Shown here: positions 42,501 through 52,010 of the stretch, one piece after another
Position numbering within the stretch: position 1 is the first letter of the stretch
Layout: every line of letters starts with the position of its first letter
Assembly: GCF_001463745.1 (NCBI RefSeq)
Contig: NZ_BBWJ01000037.1
Location: forward strand, 1-64,000
Length of the DNA stretch: 64,000 bases
Direction of reading: 5' to 3'
Source of the DNA: Aureimonas sp. AU22
Lineage (GTDB): Bacteria; Pseudomonadota; Alphaproteobacteria; Rhizobiales; Rhizobiaceae
The notes under the pieces: model-generated
Seen by the model: only the letters and a program-made list of their open reading frames with translations
The model's database searches: none
What the model was told of the DNA's origin: nothing
Program-made: the position numbers and the translations under genes

Positions 42501-42625
42501 TCGCGGAAGGAAATTTGACGGGCACAATCAGGTTTCCTACACGACGCGCGAGGGCCGGAACGAGCCCATGATACGGAGACCGGGAAGGCGGGCGTGTTCG
42601 CCCGTGCCCGGTCCGAGAGGCTGCC

Positions 42626-44380
42626 ATGCTCGCGCGTTTCCTTTCCTACTACGCTCCTTGGCGCGGGCTGTTCCTGCTGGATTTCTCCTGCGCCGTGGTG
42701 GCTGGACTTCTCGAACTCGGCTTCCCGATCGCGGTGAAGCTCTTCGTGGACGACCTCCTGCCGAGCGGCAACTGGGGCATGATCGTCCTGGCGTCGGCGG
42801 GGTTGCTGGGCATCTACGTCCTCAATACGGGCCTGATGGCGGTGGTCACCTATTGGGGCCATATGCTCGGCATCAACATTGAGACCGAGATGCGCCGCAA
42901 GGCCTTCGAGCATCTTCAGACGCTCTCCTTCGGCTTCTTCGACAACCAGAAGACCGGCCACCTCGTCGGTCGGCTGACCAAGGATCTGGAAGAGATCGGC
43001 GAGGTTGCTCATCACGGGCCGGAAGACCTCTTCATCGCCGTGATGACCTTCATCGGCGCCTTCCTTCTGATGCTGTCGGTGCATGTCGAGCTGGCTGTCA
43101 TCACCGCCGTGGTGGTGCCGGTCGGCTCCTGGGTGACGACGCGCTACGGCGCTCGGATGACCGCCACATGGCAGGCGATCTACGGTTCGATCGGGGACTT
43201 CAACGCCCGTATCGAAGAGAATGTCGGCGGTATCCGCGTGGTGAAGAGCTTCGCCAACGAGGAGCACGAGCGGGCCCTCTTCGCGCACAACAACACGAGC
43301 TATCGCTCCCGCAAGCTCGACGCCTACCGCATCATGGCTGTCAGCCAGTCGCTCAACTACCTGACCATGCGCCTGACGCAGGTGATCGTGATGCTGGCCG
43401 GCACCTGGTACGTGATGGCCGGTGAACTCAGCTACGGAGGCTTCGTCGGGTTCCTGCTTCTGGTCGGCGTGTTCTTCCGTCCGGTCGAGAAGATCGCCGC
43501 GGTGCTCGAAACCTATCCGAAGGGCATCGCGGGCTTTCGGCGCTACACCGAGTTCCTGGACACGGAGCCTGAGATCGCCGACGCGCCGGATGCGGTCGAA
43601 CTTCGCGGCGCCCGAGGCGCGATCGCCTTCCGCGACGTCCATTTCGCCTACAAGGATTCGCGACCCGTTCTGAAAGGGATCGACCTCGACATCCGACCGG
43701 GCGAGACCGTGGCCTTCGTCGGACCTTCCGGGGCCGGCAAGACGACGATCTGCTCGCTGGTGCCGCGCTTCTACGACGTCGACGGCGGCGCGATCCTGAT
43801 CGACGGGCAGGACATCCGTTCCCTGACGCTCGCGTCGCTTCGCCGGCACATCGGCATCGTGCAGCAGGACGTGTTCCTGTTCGGCGGCACGGTGCGCGAC
43901 AACGTCGCTTATGGCCGTCTGGGCGCCTCCGAGGCCGAGATCGCGCAAGCGATCGAGCGTGCTCACCTCGCGCAAACCGTCGCGGCCTTGCCGGACGGGC
44001 TGGATACCGTGGTGGGCGAGCGCGGCGTCAAGCTGTCCGGCGGTCAGAAGCAGCGCCTGTCGATCGCGCGCATGTTCCTGAAGAACCCGGAAGTGCTGAT
44101 TCTCGACGAGGCGACCTCCGCTCTCGACACCGAGACCGAGCGCGCCATCCAGGCCTCGCTTGCCGATCTCGCCCGGGGTCGCACGACGCTGGTGATCGCT
44201 CACCGTCTCTCGACGATCCGCCACGCCGACCGTATCGCGGTGGTCGTGGACGGTCATATCGCCGAACTCGGCACCCATGCGGAACTGATGGCGCAGGGCG
44301 GGGCCTATCTCCGATTGACGCAGGCGCAGGATCGCCTGCACCTTGGCGAGGACAGCGTGGCACGCCCGGCGGCGGAATAG
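42626..44380 (+). CDS. ABC exporter half-transporter (membrane domain plus ATPase)
   Basis: 584 aa. Residues ~1-320 form a type-1 exporter membrane domain with six helices. Residues ~335-575 form a complete nucleotide-binding domain, with Walker A GPSGAGKTTI (K372), Q-loop GIVQQDVFLF, signature KLSGGQKQRLSIARM and Walker B EVLILDEATSALD. It should work as a homodimer, exporting lipid, drug or peptide-like cargo. All catalytic residues are present, in contrast to the degenerate protein at 3688-6558. A strong hairpin overlaps its stop. Confidence 0.93.
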   Translation: MLARFLSYYAPWRGLFLLDFSCAVVAGLLELGFPIAVKLFVDDLLPSGNWGMIVLASAGLLGIYVLNTGLMAVVTYWGHMLGINIETEMRRKAFEHLQTLSFGFFDNQKTGHLVGRLTKDLEEIGEVAHHGPEDLFIAVMTFIGAFLLMLSVHVELAVITAVVVPVGSWVTTRYGARMTATWQAIYGSIGDFNARIEENVGGIRVVKSFANEEHERALFAHNNTSYRSRKLDAYRIMAVSQSLNYLTMRLTQVIVMLAGTWYVMAGELSYGGFVGFLLLVGVFFRPVEKIAAVLETYPKGIAGFRRYTEFLDTEPEIADAPDAVELRGARGAIAFRDVHFAYKDSRPVLKGIDLDIRPGETVAFVGPSGAGKTTICSLVPRFYDVDGGAILIDGQDIRSLTLASLRRHIGIVQQDVFLFGGTVRDNVAYGRLGASEAEIAQAIERAHLAQTVAALPDGLDTVVGERGVKLSGGQKQRLSIARMFLKNPEVLILDEATSALDTETERAIQASLADLARGRTTLVIAHRLSTIRHADRIAVVVDGHIAELGTHAELMAQGGAYLRLTQAQDRLHLGEDSVARPAAE

Positions 44381-44390
44381 CCGCCGGGCG
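44363..44390. terminator. Bidirectional hairpin terminator
   Basis: CGCCCGGCGGC and GCCGCCGGGCG form a perfect 11-bp stem with a 6-nt loop, overlapping the stop codon of the ABC exporter and ending 9 bp before the convergent kinase stop. There is no obvious U-tract. Confidence 0.6.
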
Positions 44391-44398
44391 TCGCTTCC

Positions 44399-45430
44399 TC
44401 ACGCCGTCGGCATCTCGCGCCAGCCCCAGCGCTCGGCGAGTGCGAGGCAGTTCGCTGCTGTCTCGACGCTGCCCGTCGTGCCGACGCTGCGCAGCGATGC
44501 GGCCGCGCTGGCATGGGCGAGCTTGAGGCAATCGCCGACCGGCTGATCTTCGTGATGGCCGTACATGAAGCCGGCGGCAAAGGCGTCGCCGGCACCGTTC
44601 GCCCCGCGAACCTCGGACTGCGGTACGTTGACCGAGGGATGGCGATGCACCGTGCCGTTGCGCGTAAAGGCGACCGCCGCGCGCGGGAAGTGGATGGCAA
44701 GGACCTTGATGGCGCTCGCTTCCATGATGCGACGGCCGGCCGCCTCGCAGGCCGCGATGTCGGTCTGGCCGTCCCGGGTCGTCTGCGTGCCGGTGATCGC
44801 GCCGATCTCGTAGTCGTTGATGACCAGCGTATCGAGATGGGGCAGGCAGGGCTCGGCGAGTTCGCGCAGGCGCTCGGGCGCGATCTGCAGGAGCTCGAAA
44901 TTCGTCTCCAGCCCTGCCGTGCGCGCTGCCTTCAGCGTCGCAACCCAGCCGTTCACCTCGCCCTTCCAGGCATTGTCCATCACGTCGTGGATGCCCGGCA
45001 GGCCGAGATGGAAGATGCGCGCGGTGGTGCTTCCGAAGTCGAAATGGTCGGGCGAGAGGAGGGCGCTCGTGCCCTGGTGGAAGATATGCGTGCGCTTGCC
45101 GGTGTCGCGCGCGCTGTAGGCGTCGGTGTAGTTGGTGCGCCCACCCTTGATCACGCGCATGCCGCTGCGCTCGATGCCGTTCTCGTCGGCATAGCGAAGG
45201 AGGATGCGTCCGTCCTCGTCGTCGCCGACGCAGCCGATGGTGGCCACCGGCATCGACGGGTCGAGCCGGCGGATGTCGATGCCGAAGTTGCAGGCCGATC
45301 CGCCGCCCTCGACACTTTCCTCGAGGATGCGCGTGACGGTTTCCTCGACCGGCCAGCGGTCGAGGAGCTTGTTGTGGTCGGCGCACCAGGTTCCCCCGGT
45401 GAGAAAGCCGCGCCGCTGCGCTGCCGCCAT
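44399..45430 (-). CDS. PfkB/ribokinase-family sugar kinase
   Basis: 343 aa. A PfkB-fold kinase. The glycine pair of VEGGGSACNFGID near the N-terminus binds the sugar, and the anion hole and catalytic base are in EVRGANGAGDAFAAGF. LTGGTWCADHNKLLDRWP is unlike classic ribokinase or adenosine kinase openings, so the substrate is not assigned. Its start lies 4 bp after the aldolase stop. The likely role is to phosphorylate an imported sugar, or its oxidised product, before aldol cleavage. Confidence 0.88.
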   Translation of the reverse strand: MAAAQRRGFLTGGTWCADHNKLLDRWPVEETVTRILEESVEGGGSACNFGIDIRRLDPSMPVATIGCVGDDEDGRILLRYADENGIERSGMRVIKGGRTNYTDAYSARDTGKRTHIFHQGTSALLSPDHFDFGSTTARIFHLGLPGIHDVMDNAWKGEVNGWVATLKAARTAGLETNFELLQIAPERLRELAEPCLPHLDTLVINDYEIGAITGTQTTRDGQTDIAACEAAGRRIMEASAIKVLAIHFPRAAVAFTRNGTVHRHPSVNVPQSEVRGANGAGDAFAAGFMYGHHEDQPVGDCLKLAHASAAASLRSVGTTGSVETAANCLALAERWGWREMPTA

Positions 45431-45434
45431 GGGG

Positions 45435-46442
45435 TCAGGCTCCCATTTTCAGCGACGGATCGGTGATCTCGAGATCCTCGGCCAGCGCCTTCTTCGGGCG
45501 GATGCCGTTCTTCTGGAGATGATCGTGGTAGGCCTTGGTCGCCTCCTCTGAGGAAACGTCGTCCTCGATCACCGAGCGCATGGCGCGCACGATGGCCTTT
45601 GAGTCCTCGGCAAAGAAGATCTTGCGGCCGAACAGGGCGACGCGCGCGCCGTAATTCTCGGCCTGCTTCACCATTTCCAGCGTGTCGCGGTTGGTCGACG
45701 AAGCGCCGCCCAGGATGCCGACGATGAGGTTGCCGGGGTCGAAGGACGCCAGCTCCTCGGTCGCCTTCGGGCCGTTGTAGACGACCTTCAGGAACTCCGG
45801 CCGGTCGTGCTTCGACACCCCGGCGAGGATCTTGGCGATGAAATCGTTGTTGTAGGTGTAGAAGTCCGAGCCCGGCGCCTTCACCTCGAACTGCGGATTG
45901 AACACCTCGAGGAAGTGGCGCACCCCGGACGCCGACGCCTCGTCGCGAAACTTCGCATAGGCCTCGATCGTACGCAGGTCCTGGTCGAGCTCGTTGAAGA
46001 AGGTCACGGCGTAGAGGCCGAGGTCCGAAACCGGCTTCACCCGGTCGAGGCGCGCTGTGCGGAAGGGCACGGTCGGCAGGTGCTTGTAGTTCGCGCCGCG
46101 CCAGTGCCAGATGTCGCTGCCGTCGTTGAGGCGCACGGCGGGCGTCACATCGGAATGGGCATAGGCGCCGCGCGACTGAAGGTGCTCGGCGGACGAAAGC
46201 GACGTCAGCATGATGTCGACGAGGCCGGACTGGACCATCTCCTCCATCGCGTCGCGATAGACCTTGAGCGGGCGCATGCGGCCCGTCGGCTTCCCCTCGG
46301 CGTCGTGCTCGGGGCCGGACACGCCGACGCCGAGCGCCATGTCGCCGTCCTTGGCGTCCGCGATGATGAAGTCCTTCGGCGTGTATTCGCCGCGCCGGAT
46401 GCGGGCGAGCTTGAGGTCCATGGTCTTGGCGGTTGTGGTCAT
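45435..46442 (-). CDS. Class I DeoC/LacD (DhnA)-type aldolase
   Basis: 335 aa. A TIM-barrel class I aldolase-like protein. The probable Schiff-base lysine is in DRPEFLKVVYNGP, and LASFDPGNLIVGILGGASSTNRDTLEM forms the phosphate-binding end, similar to DhnA and LacD enzymes that cleave ketose bisphosphates or related 6-carbon phosphates. The N-terminal ~70 residues (ALGVGVSGPEHDAEGKPTG) are unusual. With the PfkB kinase 4 bp downstream, it completes an import-phosphorylate-cleave route. Confidence 0.8.
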   Translation of the reverse strand: MTTTAKTMDLKLARIRRGEYTPKDFIIADAKDGDMALGVGVSGPEHDAEGKPTGRMRPLKVYRDAMEEMVQSGLVDIMLTSLSSAEHLQSRGAYAHSDVTPAVRLNDGSDIWHWRGANYKHLPTVPFRTARLDRVKPVSDLGLYAVTFFNELDQDLRTIEAYAKFRDEASASGVRHFLEVFNPQFEVKAPGSDFYTYNNDFIAKILAGVSKHDRPEFLKVVYNGPKATEELASFDPGNLIVGILGGASSTNRDTLEMVKQAENYGARVALFGRKIFFAEDSKAIVRAMRSVIEDDVSSEEATKAYHDHLQKNGIRPKKALAEDLEITDPSLKMGA

Positions 46443-46485
46443 GGGTATGCGCTCCGAGGAATGCGGGTAACGTGGTGGAGGGGGA

Positions 46486-47535
46486 TCAGGCCGAGACCTT
46501 GCGGATCCACTGGTCGAGGCCGACGGCCACGATGATGAGGACGCCGACGGCGAATTCTTGCCAGAGGGCGTCGAGGCCGGAGAGGGCGAGCCCGTTGCGG
46601 AAGACGCCGACGATCAGGGCCCCGATGAGGGTGCCGACGATCGAGCCGCGCCCGCCGAAGAGCGAGGTGCCGCCGATCACGACCGCGGTGATGGAATCGA
46701 GGTTGGCCGTGCCGCCGGACGTCGGGCTGATCGCGCCGACGCGCCCGATCAGCACCCAGGCGCCCAGCGCGCAGATGACGCCGGACAGGGAGTAGACCGC
46801 CAGCAGCACGCGCCGCGTGTCGATGCCCGACAGGCGCGCCGCCTCCGGGTCGTCCCCGGTGGCGTAGACGTGGCGGCCGAAGGCGGTGCGGTTCAGGATG
46901 TACCAGACGACCGCGGCGACGATGAGCGTGAACACCGTGCCGAAGGTGAGGCGCGCGCCGCCGCCCTGGATGGCGGTGGCGGTCAGCTGGAGGAACGGCG
47001 CTTCCGCCGCGACTTCCTGGGCGCGGATCGTCTGCGACCCGCTGTACCAGAGGAAGATCGCGCCGAAGATGCTCCAGGATCCGAGCGTCACGATGAAGGG
47101 GGGCAGCTTGACGTAGGTGATCAGGAGCCCGTTCACGAAGCCGCAGGCGAAGCCGACGCCGAGACCGATGCAGAAGGCCAGTTCGGCCGGGACGCCCATC
47201 ATCACGGCGAGGCGGCCCATCACGACGGTCGCCAGGATCATGATCGCGCCGACGGACAGATCGATGCCGGCCGTCAGGATCACCAGCGTCTGCGCGATGC
47301 CGATGACGGCGATGATCGTCACCTGTTGCATGATCAGCGACAGGTTGAACGGCTGGAAGAAGCGCGAGCCGACGATCGCGCTGAAGACCAGGAGCCCCGC
47401 GACCAGGACCACGAAGGGCACGATCGTCGGATACTGGTGCAGGAGATGCTGCAGGCGCCGCAGCGGCGACCGGCGCTCTTCGGCGAAATGGGCGACGGCG
47501 TCCGCGTTGTTTGCTGCCGGTTCGATGCTGGCCAT
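46486..47535 (-). CDS. Sugar ABC transporter permease (RbsC/FrcC-like)
   Basis: 349 aa with ~8-10 hydrophobic segments. GIAQTLVILTAGIDLSVGAIM, GFACGFVNGLLITYVKLPPFIVTLG, ATGDDPEAARLSGIDTRRV and VIGGTSLFGGRGSIVGTLIGALIVG are hallmark BPD_transp_2 elements of ribose/fructose-type importers. The N-terminal ~40 residues are a cytoplasmic extension. It lies between the binding-protein and aldolase genes; no ATPase gene is present. Confidence 0.92.
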   Translation of the reverse strand: MASIEPAANNADAVAHFAEERRSPLRRLQHLLHQYPTIVPFVVLVAGLLVFSAIVGSRFFQPFNLSLIMQQVTIIAVIGIAQTLVILTAGIDLSVGAIMILATVVMGRLAVMMGVPAELAFCIGLGVGFACGFVNGLLITYVKLPPFIVTLGSWSIFGAIFLWYSGSQTIRAQEVAAEAPFLQLTATAIQGGGARLTFGTVFTLIVAAVVWYILNRTAFGRHVYATGDDPEAARLSGIDTRRVLLAVYSLSGVICALGAWVLIGRVGAISPTSGGTANLDSITAVVIGGTSLFGGRGSIVGTLIGALIVGVFRNGLALSGLDALWQEFAVGVLIIVAVGLDQWIRKVSA

Positions 47536-47645
47536 GGTCCCACACCTTTCTCTGCGCCTGTCGAAACGGTCGGTGCGAAAGGGGTTTTCGCACCGACCGC
47601 GGTTGCGGCGCCGGAGCCGGCGCGCGCATCGTCAGGACGAGGGGA

Positions 47646-48689
47646 TCAGCCCCAGCACTTCTTGAGGGCTTCGGCGGAGGTGATGGACTCCACCCCGTCC
47701 ACCGGCTTGTCGGTGACGAGGGTCACGCCCGTATCGAAGAAGTCGAGCCCCTGCGTCGCCGCCGGCTTCTCGCCCGTCTTCTTGAAGTTCACGATCGCCT
47801 CGACGCCCTTCGAGGCCATCAGCAACGGGTACTGCATGGCGGTCGCGCCGATCACGCCGGCCTTCACGTTCTCGACGCCCGGGCAGCCGCCGTCCACCGA
47901 GGTCATGACGACCGAGCCTTCCTTGCCGGCGGCCTTCAGCGCCTCGTACGCGCCTGCGGCGGTCGGCTCGTTGATCGTGTAGAAGACGTTGAGATCGGGG
48001 TCCTTCTGGAGAAGCAGTTCGGCTCCGGTGCGGCCGCCTTCCTCCGATCCCGCGCCCCACTGGTGGCCGACGATGCGCGCGTCGTCCTCGTCGAGATAGC
48101 GGCTCATGTCCTTCGGATCGATGCCGAAGCCCTTCATGAAGCCCTGGTCGCGTTGCACGTCGACCGTCGGTTGCGTCTCGATGGCGTCAAGGAACCCGAC
48201 CTTGGCGGTCTTCGGATCGGCGACCGTCTTGGCGGCCCACTGACCGATCAGCTCGCCCGCCTTCACGTTGTCCGTGGCGAAGGTCTGGTCGGCGGCGTCG
48301 GCGGGGTCGAGCGGCGTGTCGAGCGCGATCACGAGGATGCCGGCCTGGCGCGCCTGGTCGAGCACAGGGGCGATCGCCTTGGGGTCGCTCGCGGTGATGA
48401 GGATGCCGCTCGCTCCGGCGGAGATGAGGTTCTCGACGGCGGTGACCTGACTGTCGTGGTCACCGTCGTACTTGCCGGCGAAGCCCTGGAACTTCACGCC
48501 CAGTTCGGCCGCCTTCTGGCTGGCGCCCTCGCGCATCTTGGCGAAGAACGGGTTGGCCTCGGTCTTCACGACGAGCCCGACCAGGATGTCCTCCTGGGCA
48601 CGGGCGGGCGCCGCCGCGATGAGGCAGGTGGCCAAGGCCGTGCCGGCGATGAGGCCGGTGAGGCGGTGGATGGTGCTGCGCGACGTCAT
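47646..48689 (-). CDS. Sugar ABC transporter substrate-binding protein (ribose/fructose type)
   Basis: 347 aa. A periplasmic type-1 binding protein: signal peptide (1-31, ending AAPARA), then [42 protein letters not shown] and [22 protein letters not shown]. These are standard Peripla_BP_4 elements of sugar-binding proteins of the FrcB group. AGGGAGGAAGC before the ATG at 48689 is a strong ribosome-binding site. It is first in an operon with a permease, aldolase and kinase. Confidence 0.92.
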   Translation of the reverse strand: MTSRSTIHRLTGLIAGTALATCLIAAAPARAQEDILVGLVVKTEANPFFAKMREGASQKAAELGVKFQGFAGKYDGDHDSQVTAVENLISAGASGILITASDPKAIAPVLDQARQAGILVIALDTPLDPADAADQTFATDNVKAGELIGQWAAKTVADPKTAKVGFLDAIETQPTVDVQRDQGFMKGFGIDPKDMSRYLDEDDARIVGHQWGAGSEEGGRTGAELLLQKDPDLNVFYTINEPTAAGAYEALKAAGKEGSVVMTSVDGGCPGVENVKAGVIGATAMQYPLLMASKGVEAIVNFKKTGEKPAATQGLDFFDTGVTLVTDKPVDGVESITSAEALKKCWG

Positions 48690-49189
48690 GCTTCCTCCCT
48701 TGTGGTTCATGGGACGCCTCTTCGGGCGTGCCCGCTCCCTTGCCCGGCGATTCGCGCCCGACATTCGTCTCGGAACCGACTGGCCGACGGTGCCGCGATT
48801 TCACGGCAGACGGCTCGCCGCCGCCATGCCCGCGCGCCTTTCCGCCCGGCACGCCTCCCAGGATCGAAGTAAAATCGCGATCGGCTGAAAACACAATCGC
48901 CATCTGCTCAGGTTCAGAACTTTTTGCGCGCGGTTGGAAGGTTTACGGGTTCAATCGATATGGTCGGCATACGAACCGATGCGATTGGTCGGCGGGCGTC
49001 ATCGCATCTGCGCAAAACATGTCGAAACCGATCATGCAAGGTGTCCGGGCGCGGAGTGTGACGGCATTAGGCCCACCCTCGAGCCGCAAACATCGATTTT
49101 TCCGCAAACTTCGTCGTGGATTGCTAACCCAAGTCGCGGTAGGGCAGGGCCGCATCCTCGCTCGACCGACAGGTACGAAAGGTTCATCC
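48690..49189. promoter_or_regulatory. Long divergent intergenic region, sugar operon / mdh
   Basis: 500 bp with no convincing gene. The middle (48880-49140) is distinctly less GC-rich, with several A/T runs (GAACTTTTTGCG, CGATTTTTCCGC), so promoters for both the sugar operon and mdh probably lie here. No clear LacI- or DeoR-type palindrome was found by eye, and no operator-binding regulator gene is adjacent. Confidence 0.45.
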
Positions 49190-50167
49190 ATGACGCAGCC
49201 CAAACGCATCGCCGTCACCGGCGCGGCCGGTCAGATCTGCTACTCCCTGCTGTTCCGCATCGCCAACGGCGACGTCTACGGCAAGGACACGCCGGTCTCC
49301 CTTCAGCTTCTCGATCTGCCCCAGGCGCAGAAGGCCGTGAAGGGCGTCGTGATGGAATTGGAGGATTGCGCCTTCCCGCTGCTGCAGGACGTCGTGATCA
49401 CGGACGATCCGAAGGCTGCCTTCCGCGACATCGACGCAGGCTTCTTCGTCGGCTCGCGCCCGCGCACGCAGGGCATGGAACGCCGCGATCTGCTCAATGC
49501 CAACGCCGAGATCTTCCGCGTCCAGGGTGAGGCCCTGAACGAGGGCGCCAAGCGCGACGCCAAGGTGATCGTGGTCGGCAACCCGGCCAACACCAACGCC
49601 ATGATCCTGGCCGCCAACGCCAAGGACTTCCCGACCGAGAACATCACCGCGATGCTCCGGCTCGACCACAACCGCGCCCTCACGCAGTTCGCCCAGAAGG
49701 CGGGCGTCTCGGTCGACGCGATCAAGAAGTTCGTGGTCTGGGGCAACCATTCGCCGACGATGTTCGCCGACTGGACCAACGCCACGGCGGACGGGCGCAA
49801 GCTCTCCGAGGTGATCGGCGACGAGGCGTGGTACAAGGAGACGCTGATCCCGACCGTCGCCAAGCGCGGCACGGCGATCATCGAGGCGCGTGGCGCATCC
49901 TCGGCCGCCTCGGCCGCGAATGCTGCGATCGACCACATGCGCGACTGGATCCAGGGCTCGGACGGCGACTGGGTGTCGATGGGCGTCTCCTCGGACGGCT
50001 CCTACGGCATCCCGGAGGGCCTGATGGCCGGTGTGCCGGTGATCTGCGAGGGCGGTTCCTACAAGCGCGTCACCGGTCTCGAACTCGGCGAGTTCCAGCG
50101 CCAGATGCTGGACCGCACGGTCGCCGAGCTTTCCGAAGAACGCGAAGCCGTCTCGGCGCTTCTTTGA
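49190..50167 (+). CDS. mdh: Malate dehydrogenase (NAD-dependent, cytosolic-MDH-like type)
   Basis: 325 aa. It interconverts malate and oxaloacetate in the TCA cycle. The NAD site is [20 protein letters not shown]. The substrate arginines lie in [14 protein letters not shown] and the loop around MLRLDHNRA, and the catalytic histidine is in [14 protein letters not shown]. This is the cytosolic-like subtype (as in Thermus and many actinobacteria and betaproteobacteria), rather than the LDH-like MDH usual beside sucCD in alphaproteobacteria. It is monocistronic, with a strong terminator 24 bp downstream. Confidence 0.93.
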   Translation: MTQPKRIAVTGAAGQICYSLLFRIANGDVYGKDTPVSLQLLDLPQAQKAVKGVVMELEDCAFPLLQDVVITDDPKAAFRDIDAGFFVGSRPRTQGMERRDLLNANAEIFRVQGEALNEGAKRDAKVIVVGNPANTNAMILAANAKDFPTENITAMLRLDHNRALTQFAQKAGVSVDAIKKFVVWGNHSPTMFADWTNATADGRKLSEVIGDEAWYKETLIPTVAKRGTAIIEARGASSAASAANAAIDHMRDWIQGSDGDWVSMGVSSDGSYGIPEGLMAGVPVICEGGSYKRVTGLELGEFQRQMLDRTVAELSEEREAVSALL

Positions 50168-50190
50168 TCCCAGCGTACTGACGCCGTTCG

Positions 50191-50227
50191 AAAGGGCCGT
50201 CCCGCTGTCTCGGCGGGGCGGCCCTTT
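50191..50227 (+). terminator. Rho-independent terminator after mdh
   Basis: AAAGGGCCGTCCCGC pairs with GCGGGGCGGCCCTTT (15 bp with one G-U pair), with a short loop, followed by TCGC. The A-rich 5' side and the T-rich 3' end of the stem allow action in both directions. Confidence 0.85.
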
Positions 50228-50300
50228 CGCATCCGAAAGGATCAACCGGTCCTTAAGCTTCCGGCGCGAAATTCACCCGACGTTGCAAACGGGCCGCAGG

Positions 50301-50981
50301 ATGTCTCGGAGCCGAAGCCTAACACTCATCATGGCCGCCGCGGGTTTGAGCGTCGCGGGCGGCTGCGCGCGGATGGAGCCACGCATGGGCGCCGAGGAGT
50401 GCCTGGCGCGCGCCATGTATTTCGAGTCGAACCGCTCGTCCGAGGCGGGCATGCTCGCGGTCGGTACCGTTGTGATGAACCGGCTGGAGTCGGGCAAATA
50501 CCCGAAATCCGTCTGCGGTGTCGTCGGCCAGAAGAACCAGTTCGCGCCCGGCGTCCTGTCGAAGCCCATGGGCAAGGGCAGGGACCTCGCGACCAAGACG
50601 GCCCGGCAGGTGCTTCGTGGCGCCCGTCATTCCGACGTGCAGAAGGCCATGTTCTTCCACACCGCGGGCTACTCATACCCCTATTCGAACATGCATTACG
50701 TGACGATCCAGGGCGGCAACTCGTTCTACGAGAAGCGCAAGAACGCGACGTCGACGCAATCCATGGTGGCCGAGCGGATGGAGGCGGCGAAGGCGGGGCG
50801 ACTGCCGTTCACCCCGCGCGAACGCGCCATGGCCGCTGCCCAGGCACCGGCCCCGGCCGGGATGCGCGCGCCGGTCCGCGAAAGCCGCATCGCCCGCCGG
50901 ATGGCGACCACCGCCACCAGCGCGCAGCCGGCGCTGGAGACGATGAGCATCGAGGACCTGATCCGCGAGAACGGCGGCTGA
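50301..50981 (+). CDS. Cell wall hydrolase, SleB family (possible lipoprotein)
   Basis: 226 aa. The N-terminus has a signal-type hydrophobic stretch ending SVAGGC (C22), an imperfect lipobox. The SleB-like domain follows with catalytic glutamate E42 in ARAMYFESNRSS, GTVVMNRLESGKYPKSVCGVV and MFFHTAGYSYPY. The last ~80 residues are low-complexity Ala/Arg-rich. It is a murein hydrolase or transglycosylase for peptidoglycan turnover. The ATG at 50301 was chosen over TTG at 50283. Confidence 0.85.
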   Translation: MSRSRSLTLIMAAAGLSVAGGCARMEPRMGAEECLARAMYFESNRSSEAGMLAVGTVVMNRLESGKYPKSVCGVVGQKNQFAPGVLSKPMGKGRDLATKTARQVLRGARHSDVQKAMFFHTAGYSYPYSNMHYVTIQGGNSFYEKRKNATSTQSMVAERMEAAKAGRLPFTPRERAMAAAQAPAPAGMRAPVRESRIARRMATTATSAQPALETMSIEDLIRENGG

Positions 50982-50987
50982 GCTCGC

Positions 50988-51836
50988 TCAGGCGTCGGGG
51001 AAGTCGGCCGACAGGCTTTCCGCCTTCAGGCCTTCGATCTCGGCGAGACGCTGCTTGAGCTTCGCGGTGATACCCTCGTAGGCCACCTTGCCGAGCACCA
51101 GATGGCGCGGGGCCTTCGTCATCTCGGTCACGCGGATCATGGCCTCGCCGGCTCGCACGGGATCGCCGGCCTGCTTGCCGCTGATATCGGCCGTCATCTT
51201 CAGACGCGCGCCGGCCGTTTCGGCGTATTCCGCGATCTGGTTCGGCGTCTGGCGCAAAGAACGGCCGGCCCAGTCCGTCCGGAAGGGGCCGGGCGCGACG
51301 CAGGTCACCTGCACGCCGAAGGCTGCGACCTCCGCCGCCAAGGCGTCGGAGAAGCCCTCCACCGCATGCTTGGTCGCGGCGTAGTAGCCGGACCCCGCGA
51401 AGCCGATGAAGCCGGCCTGGCTCGTGAGATTGAGGATATGGCCCGAGCGCTGTCGCCGCATGATGGGCAGCACGGCGCGCGTCATCGCGAAGAGGCCGAA
51501 GACGTTGGCGTCGAACTGCTCGCGGATCTCGGCGTCGTCGCCCTCCTCGATCGAGGCCTGGTAGCCGTAGCCGGCATTGTTGACGAGGACGTCGATGCGT
51601 CCGAACCGCTCTTCTGCGGCCTTCACCGCCGCGTCGATCGCCACCCGGTCCGTCACGTCGAGCGAAAGGGGGAGGACGTTGTCGCCGGCCAGCGCCGTCA
51701 GGCTCGACAGCCGCTCCTTGTCGCGCGCCGTGGCGACGACCCGCCATCCGCGGCCGATCACCAGCTTGGCGAGTTCGTGGCCGAAGCCGGTGGAGCAGCC
51801 GGTGATGAACCAAACGGGCGTTTCGATGGAGGACAT
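50988..51836 (-). CDS. Short-chain dehydrogenase/reductase (SDR), classical type
   Basis: 282 aa. NAD(P) motif FITGCSTGFGHELAKL (TGxxxGxG), NNAG motif in VLVNNAGYGYQ, active-site Ser in LTSQAGFIGF and YAATK in GYYAATKHAVEG. GCSTGFG and PGPFRTDWAG are typical of a rhizobial oxidoreductase subgroup whose substrate is unknown. It is convergent with the cell-wall hydrolase gene (6 bp between stops) and divergent from the DD-carboxypeptidase gene. Confidence 0.9.
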   Translation of the reverse strand: MSSIETPVWFITGCSTGFGHELAKLVIGRGWRVVATARDKERLSSLTALAGDNVLPLSLDVTDRVAIDAAVKAAEERFGRIDVLVNNAGYGYQASIEEGDDAEIREQFDANVFGLFAMTRAVLPIMRRQRSGHILNLTSQAGFIGFAGSGYYAATKHAVEGFSDALAAEVAAFGVQVTCVAPGPFRTDWAGRSLRQTPNQIAEYAETAGARLKMTADISGKQAGDPVRAGEAMIRVTEMTKAPRHLVLGKVAYEGITAKLKQRLAEIEGLKAESLSADFPDA

Positions 51837-52010
51837 GGGCTCGGCTTTCGATCGGTGAGGGATGGATCTTCGTCGACTGAGCCCGGTATCTGGGAGCGGC
51901 CGAGCGTCCTGCCAGACGCAAGTGTGGGAAGCGAACGATTCGGAAAGCTTACCGAAACGTTTGCCGTGCTACTCGATCCTTCGAGATTGGATTCAGCCGG
52001 ATTTCAGCCC

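Noticed and set aside
42425-44341. Long minus-strand frame opposite the ABC exporter
   Set aside because: The opposite strand encodes a complete exporter with all ATPase motifs; the antisense translation has no family features.
44399-45430. Naming the PfkB protein adenosine kinase
   Set aside because: Its N-terminal signature is atypical and the operon is for sugar uptake with an aldolase, so a specific name is not supported.
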